DNA from: Ornithodoros turicata | Taxonomy: Eukaryota; Arthropoda; Arachnida; Ixodida; Argasidae | Reading direction: 5' to 3' | DNA length: 64,000 nt | Assembly: GCF_037126465.1 (NCBI RefSeq) | Contig: NC_088206.1 | Coordinates: forward strand, 52,494,841-52,558,840 | Shown here: in pieces, positions 49,836-61,324 of the stretch | Position numbering within the stretch: the first letter of the stretch is position 1 | Layout of the letters: every line of letters begins with the position of its first letter | Made by a program: the position numbers and the translations under genes | The notes under the pieces: model-generated | What the model was told of the DNA's origin: nothing | Databases searched by the model: none | The model's input: the letters and a program-made list of their open reading frames with translations, nothing else

Positions 49836-50279
49836 TCGATAGCCGTATGAATGACAAATTAAACGGCATAAAGCTCAGCCTTATCCGTTTTGTACATCGT
49901 CCGCAGAGCTGCAGTGAATATGGTGTTTTTCGGCACTTTGAGTCAACTTTGATATTTTTTTGCCGACAAACAAAAACCGGTGCAGCACTGCCAACGAAGG
50001 ATCCTATTGTGCCCTAAGTGGTCTAAAGCCAGATCAAGAAATTACTATAATGCGAGAAGAAATGGCCTTGTAGCGAACGCTCAAACCCGCTCGCGACGAC
50101 GTCGCCTTATGAGAGGCAGTTTTTTCCTCCTCTACTATTTCCCGAACCGCGCAGCGCAGAGAATTCGGAAAGCGTTTATTTCTCCTAACTCACCGATGGC
50201 TTCAACATATATTTTTTTCCCGTTCATTCGAGACATCAAGTGTACCGGATTGTTCGATTTGAGATGGAACTAGCCAGCT

Positions 50280-52990
50280 ACTGTAGTGTCGTCGGAAGCA
50301 ATAAGTGAGCTGCCGTGCTGTAAAAAACACTTCGTTTGGTCAGTTGCTATGACGATGCACTTGATAAACACCTGGGAAGACAATGTAGCCGTATCGGGGA
50401 CCAAAGAGGCCAGAAAAGAAACGCCGCCGATTACGACCGCGTCGAGACAGCTACTGCGGTGTTCGTCGGGAAGCCGGTGCGGGTTAAAATAGAAAACCTG
50501 ACGGTTGAATACAGGTAGGAAACTCAGTTAGTTCATTTCTTGTTTCTGCTTGCTTTGTTGTGTATGTCATAGCTACTTTCGCCTATTTTGTCCAGCTACC
50601 ACAACATGCTGGTAGATGATTCCGTGCGATCAGTGGCGTTTGCGTCGCATTCCTGCGAGCGCGTATGATGTACATGCTGTCTGGTGTCCTTTTCGATGTT
50701 TCATACTATTCGGTACAACTGATATGTCATACTTGAATTTCCAGCTTCACCTATGAAAACTACAGCCACACTGCACGGTTTCGTACTGCTACAAAACGAC
50801 TACTTCAGAAACAGTGCTGTCATGATTGGTGAGCATAACCACAGCTGCAATCTGCATCTGTGTGCTGACATGACGTGTGGAACTCTGCATCTGACTGATC
50901 TGCTTCAGGATGATGAGGGGATATGGAAATGGGGTGTGTACGTCCTCTTCGCTGGAATATGTGTTGCAGTTAGTATATCACTGCTTGGTCTGAACTCTTG
51001 TGAACCAAGCATGTGCTTAAAACATGTAATAGTTTGTAAAGGCATTATTAAGTGGTTAAAAATAAAAGAGCAACAATTGTGAAGTCACTAAAATGATAAA
51101 TATGGATGAGCATTTACTAAGCTGGAAATCAGTGCCAGTGCTGGCAATGCTGCATGTAATCATATGCATATTACTACAAAGCATAGCAAGGCAACTAGTG
51201 GGTGGGGATCCATAATCAAGAGATTTATGTGCAACAAGAAAAGACAATAACAGTAGCTTGTGTGTATTGTATGTCACTTGTTATGCATGCTATTTATCCC
51301 ATGTGTATGTGTATGTGATGCACTATAAGCATGCTATGTTGGAAGTAGTCCCGATAAACTTCGAAGGAGTGACAAAACAAATAAAAAAACTGCAGAGGAA
51401 ACATCGAGGCATCTTCCTCAGTAATATGTCGTCTCACTGCATGCTTCACACATTCTTGTGTATCTTCAAGGTTCCGATTGTACACGAAAAGCCAGATGGA
51501 AACCATTGTTGCAGCATCCCAGCCTGAAGAACAAACAACTGAGCAACAAGAGACAAGTTCGGAACCTGCACAGACCTCACAGAGAAGGTAGCCCAAAAAC
51601 CAGACTGTGATGATGCAGGTCCTAGAGCTCTAAAAAGCTGTGGAAATGAGAGCTACAAAAGCTGAAAAAAGGAATAAAGGTTTCAAAGAAAAGTATTGAG
51701 GCTGCAGGAAGGAGTTAATAGAATGCAACAAGAAATGCTTCGATAAGCAAATTAAAATGGTGCAAGCGAGATGGTGTACTGTAGAAAGAGCTAACATTTC
51801 CTTCAGTTCATATTGTGTGTTCCTCAAACTCAAGGAAATGTTTCCTCCTTCAAAGAAATGTTTCATTCGATGCAGACTTATTTTCAATCATCGTCACCAC
51901 AATATTTTTTTTTTCTATAACAGAGAAATCTTGCATACGTAGTTTGCTTTTTGGCTTTATAACAGTGCATTGTCCTTGCAAAGCCTCATTAAATGTATAT
52001 GTGTAATGTATTATGTCAGTGATACTTGGCTTTTGTTACATTGAAAAAGGGTCATTGCGTGAAAAAAAAACACACACACACAAGAAAACATAGGCATATT
52101 ATTGTCTTTCTTACATCTTTCATCATATTACTGTAGTTGTAAAATCTACATATAAGGAAGCATGACAGTAAAATTATCCACTTTAGAGAAATGTACTTGC
52201 CCACAATAAATATGCTGTCATAGTGTTGTAAAACGTTCTTTGATTGATTGAGACTTTAAAAAATATGGAGGTGTTCGGGTCTGCTACTGCAGAACTCGTG
52301 AATAGAAAACAGTAGAAAAACCAACCTCAAGATGACGAAGAGGCAAAGAAGAAAAACCATGCAAAACAAACATGGTCCACCTGATGGATGTGTCCAGTAA
52401 ATGAAATAAGAGTTCAAATGAACATAGATTGTAAAATGTCATTGGTGTTGCTCTCTTCATTTTTTTTGTATTTGATAATGTGGACATTTGTTTCTTACGA
52501 TGGACAGTTTTTGCTTGCTAAAGTTGCAGCTAAGTGCAACTGACATGACCGAACCTCATACAACAGGACACACAGTTGCCCTTGGCTGCAACTTTAACAA
52601 GTACACGTACACAATCTCCCAACTCGTAGAGCTAGGGTGGTTTTTCCTGACGACGGAGGGGAATCGTCGATGTTATTGAAGCATGATGGGTGCTTTCAGC
52701 ACCTCTCATTTAAAATCATTATTATTTGCTACGGCAAAAGTTTTCAATACTGCACCGTTTTGCTACGCTAATAAATCTAATTGGTTTATGGGCATTTTAA
52801 TAATCTACTTCACAAGCAAATGCTTAGCGTTTAAGCAGGGTTTGTTTAATGCTGAGATGTCCTTTGGTGGAGACAATTGTGATGGCCTTTTCGAGGCCCT
52901 TTTTGGTGTGGGGGTGACGCGCTAGATGTCGACTTCATGAAGGCGTTGCTCCATAAATGTGCAATGCGATGGCATCCTGCACACATGCCC
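50280..52990. other. Interior of the Harbinger element, accessory region
   Basis: The frame at 50286-50492 includes HFVWSVAMTMHLINTW, which could be the start of a Myb/SANT-like helix (the second gene of PIF/Harbinger elements encodes such a protein), but the similarity is weak. The 109-codon frame at 50753-51082 has a hydrophobic stretch (YVLFAGICVAVSISLLGL) and no known motif. The rest (51083-52990) is AT-rich with short frames and several AATAAA signals. Introns may explain the lack of longer frames. Confidence 0.35.
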
Positions 52991-52995
52991 CACCT

Positions 52996-53850
52996 TCAGT
53001 GGAAACTGGTGTCGAATGTTGCGGCAGTTCCCTGACATGATGGCGGTAGTCCTGCATTCAGTCCTGCACTGTCATTCATGCCTTTGCACATGTTATGTAG
53101 AATGCAAGCTCTAATTATCATGATTATCATGTCACAGTTATTGATGTCGCATTCAATCCCCTTTAGAAGGATGCAGAGTTGTGCTTTCACTCTCCCTAAG
53201 GCATTTTCAACCACGTGTCTTGCATCTGACAGTCAAGCATTAAACTGCCGTCAGAGTATAGCTTCATGATATACGGCTGCAAAGGAAACGCTTGGTGACA
53301 TAAAATGACTAGACCCATGATGAGCCCTTGCATTGTCTCTATGTACCAGCCCTTGTAGTTGTAATAGTCTGAGCCTTGGTTCTTTGAGAGCACATCTCAA
53401 TGTGGCATCCGTCCAGAATCTTGAGAGAGTCCTGTTACTCCGTCAAACCGACGTAGGTGGCTCTGCTTGTGTTGTGAGCTTCACAAACTGGGATTGTAGT
53501 TTGTCCAATCACTAAGTAAAAACTCCCAGTACACATAATTCACAAAATGCCTGCTGACACCAAAAAGGCTGTTCTGCAGATGCTAATCGGCGATAAAGGG
53601 CACCTGCCACTCTTTTGCAAAGGCACAGCCTGCCTCATGTCCGTGTCTCGCCTAGCTATGCTTTGGCAAACGCCGACCATGTAGCTGAACGTTGCACAGG
53701 TGACGCGATAGTCCCGTTTCGGTTTAAAGAACTCGTCAGCGAGGTTGGGCAGTGTGGTTTCCGACCAAGACGCTGGCCGTCGATAGCTGCGCAGTTGCTT
53801 CTCCCTTGTGCACAATCGCAGAGCTGTTGCTGTCAGAATTTTCACCTGTT
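52996..53850 (-). pseudogene. PIF/Harbinger transposase, frameshifted
   Basis: Read on the minus strand from 53850: LADEFFKPKRDYRVTCATFSYMV, TDMRQAVPLQ (N-terminal region). Frame breaks follow, then LSKNQGSDYYNYKGWYIETMQGL (the block after the first catalytic aspartate), QAFPLQPYIMKLY (the block after the second aspartate, which is not clearly preserved), and VENALGRVKAQLCILLKG with ACILHNMC (third catalytic residue E and the C-terminal block). The order and the final V-E-N-A-x-G-R signature are those of DDE_Tnp_4 transposases. Several frameshifts make it nonfunctional unless some are intron boundaries. Confidence 0.8.
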
Positions 53851-54077
53851 GCCGTGCTGGTTTCCGCTTTCGTCGCTTATCTATCGCGCGCGCACAGCAT
53901 CCAGCTCACACTCTGTTTTCCTCAGCCGAGACTGGAAGTAGGGGAGGTACAGAAAAACATTCCTGACCCTGTCTCGCACCACGTCGTTCTTCGTTTTGCT
54001 CAAACACATCGCTTGCCCAACAGAACGTACACGCACAGTACAGACACGGCAGCACAAGAAATATTTACACGAAATAT

Positions 54078-54369
54078 TGCCACGAATCATCTTCGAGAAA
54101 CTTCCAGGGCAGGCTCGAAACGGTACATCTCATCCCGGTGCATGCTGAAGAAGAAGAAAGAAGCTTCCAGACACATCGCCTGCTGCACGTGCTGTTTCTA
54201 GACTTTTCGGCGCGACGCTTAAATGCTTGTGCGCTCCAGGCTGGAGCATTCATTCTTTGGACTCGGTTGTGTTAAGAGAGCTATCACTCTTGTGCTTTTG
54301 CTACCAAGTAGTTTAATAAACCGTTTGCTGTTTATTCGACGACTCGCCGGCCCATTTCGCTTCGTGACA
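54078..54369 (+). mobile_element. Solo LTR
   Basis: Starts TGCCACGAA and ends TTCGTGACA, an inverted match with one difference. Flanks are ATAT on both sides (54074-54077 and 54370-54373), a 4-bp target duplication. An AATAAA signal (54315) sits about 55 bp before the end, as expected of an R-U5 region. There is no internal region, so it is a solo LTR left by recombination. It is not related to the LTRs at 14 or 44.6 kb. Confidence 0.65.
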
Positions 54370-54898
54370 ATATGTAGAACTCAACGAGGACAATGACATG
54401 TACAACAAAATAAAAGACTAAACAACGCGGATAAGAAAAATGCACGGCGACGCACGAAAGAACAGAAGACAGCAGAAGCGTTCGTGCGAATTAGTGTTGT
54501 GAACATATTTCGCGATTCGGCTGAAATGTAAATTTGGAAATGCGAAACAATAGTAAAAACGTCGAGTTGCGTACGAAATCCTTCCAATACAAAGTAACAC
54601 ACATTCTTGTGGCATTATACACCTCTGGAAAGCGTCCAAAGCGTTATTTTTTTCTGACGACGTAATATTTTAAATTGTTTGTTTTGGGGTTTCTCTGTTT
54701 GCTCATCAGGCGACGCTGCTAGCGCTACTGTCAACTGAGCTCACAGGAGCCCGTGTAACTGATTTCGTTGCTCAGTTCACTCAACCGTGATTGAGCCATT
54801 CGACTGCAGTCGACTCAACCGTGAAAGCTAGTGTAACTAGGGTATTAGTCAATGAGTACGTCCTTCTATGTAGCTCCCTATCATATCGTCCTATCTAT

Positions 54899-56927
54899 AC
54901 AGGGTGTTTCAAAAAACGTGTCATTCGGACTTTATGAAAAAACGGGGCGACGGAAAAATACGGGGTAAAGGGCACTTGTGTGGCAACTGAATTTGCCATC
55001 TTGCAAAAATATTTTAATTTGATTTTAATTAACATAAATTGAATTTCTTTAATTGAACTCCAAAATTTCCCAAGTCAACCTAACGTTTTTTTTACAGAAT
55101 TAAAGAGCCTGTAGTGAACTTAGTCAGATCCACCAAGAAATCCGCTCGATATTGCTGCAAAGGGTACTGCCCAAAAAAAGTCCCGAAGTTGAGGCTTCAG
55201 AGTTTCGGGTATTGAACAGCGCACCAAATCAGTCGGAAAAATGCGCGGAGGGCAGGACATGCTCCTGCCCCCATGAAGCTAGAACAGTTTATCGCCGGAC
55301 CGGCGTGCAGCACAAGACGCGCAGATAACAAGGCAGGTGACATTCCACCAGACTTGTGCGTAACGCGTTACTAGTAATTGCGTTACTTGTAATCAATTAC
55401 TTTTTTGAGTAATTTTTCGAGTAATCAGTTACTTTAAAGTCAAAGTAATTTTTCGAGTAATCAATTACTTTTCTGAGTAATCGATTACTGAGTAATTGAT
55501 TACTTTCTCGGCAGAGACTAACTCATCTTTTAGATGTTCTGCCCCAAGTCAAGATTTTCGTGCCTTTGTTCTGGAATTTCAGAGTCTCTCTCCCTGATCT
55601 CTTCCTACACCAGTGTTGTGGTTCCCTTGGTGGTAGCTTTGAAGGTTTAGTGAGTCATGGGGAAGTTCCACGCATGATCTTCCACAATCGGGTCAACGTC
55701 TTCTAGGGTTGCCACCAGGCCGGTATTATACCGGCACGGCCGGTTATTTGGGCGCTCTGCCGGTTGCCCGTAGGAAGGTGGTACCGGCAGCCTTTTGCCG
55801 GTATTTGTGGCTCAAGACCTTTCATAAGTGCTTTTACGGGATTTTCCCTTCAACATTCCACTACAGCTTGAATAAATCTGGAACACAGACCCAGTTCCGG
55901 AGTCACCAGTCGTTTTCTTAGTTATTCATTCTTATTATTATTCATTGTTATTATTATTATCATTGTTATTTCTAGCATCAATGATACAGCCAAACACAGG
56001 GACATATGTTTCCTCGTATTGTCTTGAGCGAGCACTCTCTCTCTCTCTATGTGTGTGTCTCGTCCACCCATCACCCACTTTTCCTTTTCCACGAGCCTTT
56101 CCTCCTTTCCCTCTATTCCACCTCCTCTCCCCCAGTCGGTATTTTTCACTACGAAAGGTGACAACCCTAACGTCTTCCCGGGCGATAACTACAGTAGACG
56201 TACATATTTTTGGGTTATTTCAGCTGTTCCACTGTTAAACTTTTCTTTTTCTCTTTTTTTTTTTTTTTTTTTGCTAAGGAACACAGAGACGGGTATAATT
56301 TGCGTGAATGCAGAGTAACGACCGGAGTAACGCGTTACTTTTCTACTCGTTACTCAATTACATTTGAAGTCCTGTAATTGGTAACGGTAACCAATTACTT
56401 TTTCCGTGCAAGTAACGGTAACGGTAATCAATTACTTTTTTCGAGTAACGGGCACAAGTCTGCATTCCACCATACGTTGATAAGCGGCAAACAAAAATGA
56501 TTCCGCCTCTTTTTTCCCGCCCTGTGTTTTTTCGACCTTCTATCTTTCATGGGGGCAGGAGCAGCCCTCCTCTCCACGAATCTTTGCGTCTGATTTGGTG
56601 CGCCGTTGAATACCCGAAACTTGGAAGCCTCAATTTCGGGACTTTTTTTGGGCAGTTCCATTTGCAATATCGAGCGGATTTCTTAGTGGATCTGACTAAG
56701 TTCGCTACGTGCTCTCTAATTCTGTAAAAAAAACGTTAGGTTGACTTGGGAAATTTTGGAGTTCAATTAAAGAAATTCAATTTATTTCAATTAAAATCAA
56801 ATGAAAATATTTTTTCATTGTGGCAAATTCAGTTGCCACACAAATGCCGTTTACCTCGTATTTTTCCGTCGCCCCGTTTTTTTATAAAGTCCGAATGACA
56901 CGTTTTTTGAAACACCCTGTATAGCTT
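54899..56927. mobile_element. DNA element with ~390-bp inverted repeats
   Basis: The ends ACAGGGTGTTTCAAAAAACG and its complement at 56926 are followed inward by matching sequence for almost 400 bp (54899-55290 and 56495-56927), including 'cattcggactttat' and 'tcaacctaacgtttttt'. The flanks are TATA on each side, so the target duplication is TA or TATA. Part of the interior is a nested hAT-like element (55349-56462). A diverged partial relative lies at about 10330-10780. No transposase remains. Confidence 0.75.
55349..56462. mobile_element. Nonautonomous hAT-like element, 1.1 kb, 8-bp duplication
   Basis: Starts CAGACTTGTGCGTAACG and ends with CGGGCACAAGTCTG. The 8-bp direct repeat CATTCCAC lies on both sides (55341-55348 and 56463-56470). 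Subterminal stretches are GTAAC/AATTAC-rich at both ends. The interior has a palindromic CCGGTATTATACCGG block (55731), a CT microsatellite (56035-56050) and a T homopolymer (56255-56272). It carries no transposase frame. Inserting into the inverted-repeat element makes it the younger of the two. Confidence 0.85.
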
Positions 56928-57640
56928 CATCACACAACACAGAATTTTTCCGCCTAAAAACAGGAAATACTTTTATTTTACTGATGATTACATATGAGAC
57001 GCGCGCACTTTCGCTGGTCTGCGTGGGATGCGTCACTTCGTGTGAGTAAAGATGATTTGGCGCGATCCATCCATGAGTCACTTCTCTAGTTTCAGATCCG
57101 GTAATTCACGCATTTCTTGCAACTCTTCATCTGTGAATCGCTTAAAACGACTGGGCACCTTTACGCGTTTATCGTTTTCCATCAGGAGTTCCACCTATAC
57201 CGCCTCCCCGTGTCGACGTTGCGTAAGTCCAACACGTCCAGCTTTTCGAAAACAGACGACATCTCAGTGCAAGTTTCTACGCACACCGAATGAACTGAAC
57301 TTGCTTCGGCAATGAGCAGGTGGTGACGCGGGCTCATAGGGATATTTTTCTTCAGATAGACTTGCCTCATCAGAGAGAACCGTTTACCTTTGGTTTTAAT
57401 ACGCGCGGCTTCGAAGACTCGGAAAACATGATATACGATCTTCAAACTGCGAGCTCTGATATGAAACAGGTGAGTAGTATATGGGCTTGTCCAGTGAGCT
57501 TGCTGTCCAGTTAGCTATATGGGTGTCTGGTTCGAACCCCACAGCGTCTGGGACACCGTCGCGTGTGCGGAGGGCGCGGCGCCAGTGCGGAGGCTTGTCC
57601 GCGCGCTTATCGGCGGGGGAGGGCTGCGCGTGCGCTCATC
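56928..57640. other. Unassigned DNA with a tRNA-like B box
   Basis: At 57511-57550 an A-box-like TAGCTATATGGG is followed closely by GGTTCGAACCC (57529-57539), too close for a real tRNA, so a decayed tRNA or SINE head is likely. An 87-codon minus frame (57182-57445), followed by a short frame with FKRFTDEELQEMRELPDL (57081-57182), could be parts of a protein I do not know. Confidence is low. Confidence 0.3.
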
Positions 57641-58305
57641 GTAGCGTATTTTTCAGCCTGGGCAGACTTCTTTGGCCATACATGGGCCGACTTCACATAT
57701 TTTTCCGATACAACAGGTGAGCGGTTTACATGCAGAGACATGCAAAGAAGGGTCATACACAAAAAGTACAAGTGAAAATATATTTATTAATGCCAATCAA
57801 GTTGCCAATTGTAAAGCCAGTGCTGGGAATTGTGCCAATTGTGATGCCAATCAGGTGAAGGAGAAAAACCCAGCCGAAAAACCTTCACAACCTGTAATAG
57901 AAGAAACACAACACACATAATAAAGAACATACTTACTCATTACCAATTTCACAGATTCCATATGGATATGACTTAATGGCATTAAAGAGGTATCTCTTAT
58001 CAAAGTGGGCCAACTTCTTTCGTCATTTTTCAATCTGCGCCGAATTTTTTCGCGACTTTTTCCCGTGCGCGACAGGCGGCGCTCGGGTAGAGGGCTGCTG
58101 CGGTGGGCGGAGCGTGGCCGGAGGGTTGCGTGAGCGCTTACTTGCTCACATTTTTCAGCTTGGGCCGACTTCTTTCATCATTTTTTAATCTGTGTCGACT
58201 TGAATCGCAATTTTTTTCCCACTACAGCAGGTGTGCAGTAGGCGTTTTACATGCAAAGGATAGCCATACACAAAAGTACGAGTGAAAATATGTTTATTAA
58301 AGTCA
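57640..58305 (+). repeat. Direct repeat, two ~150-bp copies
   Basis: The stretch 57645-57790 ('tttttcagcctgggcag' ... 'gtgaaaatatatttattaa') recurs at 58152-58300 with changes. A GC-rich segment (58030-58140) lies between. After the second copy the base composition turns clearly AT-rich and stays so to the end of the window. Confidence 0.6.
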
Positions 58306-59070
58306 TTAGTGTCAGGAATTATGTTATGACTCCGTGTGAAGGAGAAAAACTCAGGCAAAAATCTGATGCAATAGCATTGAAGGGGTATTTTATTAGTGAT
58401 AATCACGCAAGTTTTCAATTCAGCAGAAGGAGTAGCACATTTTTAATAAAAGAAGATATTTTTAATCAATACGATTACTATCAAATTAAAAGTTTTATTA
58501 TAAAAAGTCTAACATGACAACCATAGCAGAGTTTTAATTACATAGTTCTAATATGTAACTTCATGCGCAACAGCTAATATTCCATTATGATACATTTAAT
58601 CAAAGAATATATTTTTAATCAATATAATTACAATCAAAATTAAAAGTTTTATTATAAAAAGTCTAACATTATTATACGTGACCACCATACTGGAGCTTTA
58701 ATTACAAGTGCCAATATATGTATGTGAACAGCAGAGAACCTGGAAGACCATGAGACACGAACACGAGAGGAAATAAAATCTATAACAATACATCAGTTAA
58801 TCAAAACAACAGAGGAGGAGAATAGTCTATCATTTTAACTATCATAAAATCACCCTCGTGACTTCCCCATACAATTTTCATTCTAAGAGACACTACAAAC
58901 CTTACTTTGTTTTATGAATTAAACACAGAAAATATATTAAAAAATGAACATCAACACATAGCACGCTCCTAGCCAACAATCAGCTCTAATAATATCTGCC
59001 CTGATTTGTTGAAGACGGGAGGCGTACACCTGACAGTTATGAACATTTTCGAGCGCAATAGGGAAGATTA
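58300..59070. other. Start of AT-rich domain, local duplication
   Basis: A stretch of about 75 bp with 'agatatttttaatcaata' and 'aaaagttttattataaaaag' occurs at 58450-58515 and 58605-58670. A fragment of foldback repeat B is recognisable at about 58950-59040 ('acatagcacgctcctagccaaca', a landmark, and 'gacgggaggcg'). No gene is seen. Confidence 0.45.
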
Positions 59071-59640
59071 TTCCAACATTACACAATTAATCATTTTCTT
59101 ATTAAGTAAACAGCATAGACATACGGAAATAATGACAAACAAAACGATCAATAGAGAGCCAAAACCTATCACATAAACAACAGACACATGCAGGAAAATA
59201 AATGAAAAAGAATCTATCAAAGCCATCAACATGCACGGATGAACAGCAGAGAAACACTCTAAACGGCGCATCTGCCAAAGTGTAAACATCAGACAGGAAA
59301 ATATTACTGAAACAAGATCAACAGCTAATAGAGAGCCAAAATCCAACACGTAAACAAGAGACACACAAAGGATAAATAGTTGAAGAACAATCTAACAAAA
59401 CAAGACACATGTACGAATGAATAGCAGAGAAAGACTCTAAACAGTGCATCTACCAATGGTAAACAACATGCAGGAAAATAATTGAAAAAAGAATCAATCA
59501 AAACGATAAACATGCACGGATGAATAGCAGAGAAAACGTTTTGAACGATGCATCTGCCAACATGTAAACAGCACACCGGAAAATAATAGCGAAACAAACT
59601 ATCAAACATTACAATTTGAAATAATATATCTTTTGAAATA
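59070..59640 (-). repeat. Degenerate tandem repeat with hydrophobic open frames
   Basis: Units of very roughly 130 bp share 'acatgcacggatgaa.agcagagaaa' and 'gcatctgccaa..tgtaaac'. Two minus-strand frames of 94-98 codons (59068-59364 and 59325-59609) are translations of these units and are rich in L, F, V and C. The repetition of SFF.YF and LVDALFR.F-like phrases follows the DNA repeat. I consider the frames a by-product of the repeat rather than a membrane protein, though this is not certain. Confidence 0.45.
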
Positions 59641-60190
59641 TCATAAAATCAACCTTGAGAGCTAACAATATAGAATTTTCACACTACTGAGGCACTATAA
59701 ACATTACCTTGGCAGAGGTGTCCAAACACGCACCACAGCTAAGCTTTCCATAGTACAACCGCACTGGAGCCAAGAGGGGTCACTCTCTCCCTCTATGCAG
59801 CCCGGTGGGGTCACTCTCTCCATCTATACAGCCCAAAGCAAAGAATCCGCTGTCAATCTATGAAGTGGGGAAACCCTCTCTCTTTTTCACATTCTTTCCT
59901 CCGAAAGGAAATATTCTTAGGACCAGTGTACAGAGGCGAAATTTTTTATTGATTGCAAATAGACATTGGAATTATTCGACTCTCAAGAATACAATAAGAA
60001 TTCTATCAAAAAACAATAGCACGCAAAAAATCGAAGAATAGACGTTTATGTCAGTGCAAACTGATTTTAGAGAAACTTTATCTAAGCAAACGAGAAAATA
60101 TTATCGGCGCAAACAATACCAAACGAGAAACGATGCATTTTAATGTATTTCATATCTGACACAACTATTAGGCAATCATTATTCTCAACT
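59641..60190. other. AT-rich, short repeats
   Basis: Two adjacent copies of 'ggggtcactctctccctctat' type sequence lie at 59778-59825. The frame from 59805 lacks an ATG near its start and shows no motif. No gene is called. Confidence 0.35.
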
Positions 60191-60935
60191 CACAAAATAT
60201 CAATGGAGAGAAAGTCAAATTTATTCAATGATAGAAAGAATACTCATTCGAAAACGAGAAACAAATTTAATTACATAATTTTTAATGATAACTTTGCAAT
60301 ACACGCAGAAGCCACAAACAACTCATATGAATTGCAAATTATTGTGTTTGCTAAAGCGGAAATCAACGTACACAACATTCCAATCTAATAGAATATTTTT
60401 ATTAATATCAATCGAGTGATCATCTGAAACATAATCAAAGCAGTAATTAATTTAGGCAAACATTTTCCTAACCAAGTGTGCAAACAACAACAACAAATAA
60501 GTTACTGATAATGAATGGGGAAATTCGCCACCAAGTGTGCAAATACATCACAGAAACACGTCTTTTTCATTGAGGACCCAATAGTGGAAACAAAATATCA
60601 ATCGAGTGAAAGTCAAGTTTATTCAGTGATAGAAACAATACTAATTCGAAAACGAGAAACAAATTTAATTACATATTTTTTATGTTAACTTTGCAATACA
60701 TGCAGAAGCCGCAAACAACTCATCTGAAATGCAAATTATTGTGTTTGCTATAGCGGAAATCAACGCATACAACATTCCCAACTAGTAGAATATTTTTATT
60801 AATATCAATCGAGTGATCATCTGAAACAAAGTCAAAAGCAGTAATTAATTTAGGCAAACATTTTTCGTAATCACACAACGCAAATATACATCACAGAAAC
60901 ACGTCTTTTTCATTTCAGGACCCACTAGTGGAAAC
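60190..60935 (+). repeat. Tandem duplication, period ~400 bp
   Basis: The stretch 60197-60470 is repeated at 60595-60865 with a few changes, and the following 'acatcacagaaacacgtctt' block is repeated at 60547 and 60892. Between the copies, at 60483-60530, lies a short insertion ending a LINE-like tail. It is flanked by 'accaagtgtgcaaa' on both sides (about 60475 and 60531). A frame of 81 codons in the first copy (60143-60388) is broken in the second. Confidence 0.7.
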
Positions 60936-61320
60936 GAAGTGAGAGAGGGAAGCTGAGTTCCCGTACACATTCGTTAAGGTTACGCCCGCAGGGAGTAGGG
61001 GAATCCAAACAATGGTCTCGGTATACAAAGCTATAATATAGCTCCTTCAAGTCAAGTTAGGGAAGGAGGGGCTCTAGCGCTGTCTTGTACATAGAATCAC
61101 TGAAAGCAAACATTTTTCCTTTACACATCACATCTTTTTTTTTTGTAAATTGAATTTCATTATTGTAACGTCAGGTGGAAGATTATGAACCTGATAATAA
61201 AATTTTAATAAATAAAATTAGCACCAATATGATTTAATTAAATGTCGAGGCGCACTACAAAACAGAACAGACAACTGATATACATTGAAGAGATGGACAG
61301 ATTTTGTACTCGTTACCATT
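60936..61320. other. AT-rich leader before the small-frame cluster
   Basis: Contains a T homopolymer (61136-61144) and overlapping AATAAA signals at about 61195-61215, which would suit the poly(A) site of a transcript from the left. No frame of interest is present. Confidence 0.35.
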
Positions 61321-61324
61321 CGTC

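Larger units (their letters stand above)
47423..50279. repeat. Internal inverted arms (~970-1000 bp) with an ~890-bp spacer
   Basis: Segment 47423-48392 is mirrored by 50279-49283, with moderate divergence and a ~25-bp extra piece in the right arm near 49455-49480. Both arms preserve the same two open frames. One runs toward the spacer: 47865-48218 (+) and 49482-49835 (-), 117 codons each. One runs away from it: 47427-47693 (-) and 49980-50273 (+), 88-97 codons. This may be an inversion-duplication inside the Harbinger element or a separate nested element. I found no target duplication at the arm ends. Confidence 0.75.
47240..54844. mobile_element. PIF/Harbinger element, 7.6 kb, TTA target duplication
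   Basis: The terminal inverted repeat TACCCTAGTTACACTAGC opens the element and its complement GCTAGTGTAACTAGGGTA closes it. TTA flanks both sides (47237-47239 and 54845-54847), the 3-bp duplication typical of PIF/Harbinger. Subterminal repeats CAACCACGGTTGAG are frequent at the left (47265-47390) and decayed at the right (54775-54830). A Harbinger-type transposase is decayed on the minus strand at 52996-53850. Between them lie ~1-kb inverted arms (47423-48392 and 49283-50279) and unassigned frames. A solo LTR sits at 54078-54369. Confidence 0.85.

Noticed and set aside
53752..54201. 149-codon plus-strand frame
   Set aside because: It lies opposite the decayed Harbinger transposase and runs into the solo LTR; no domain.
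57511..57550. tRNA gene
   Set aside because: A-box-like and B-box sequences are present but much too close together and no acceptor or anticodon stem can be drawn.
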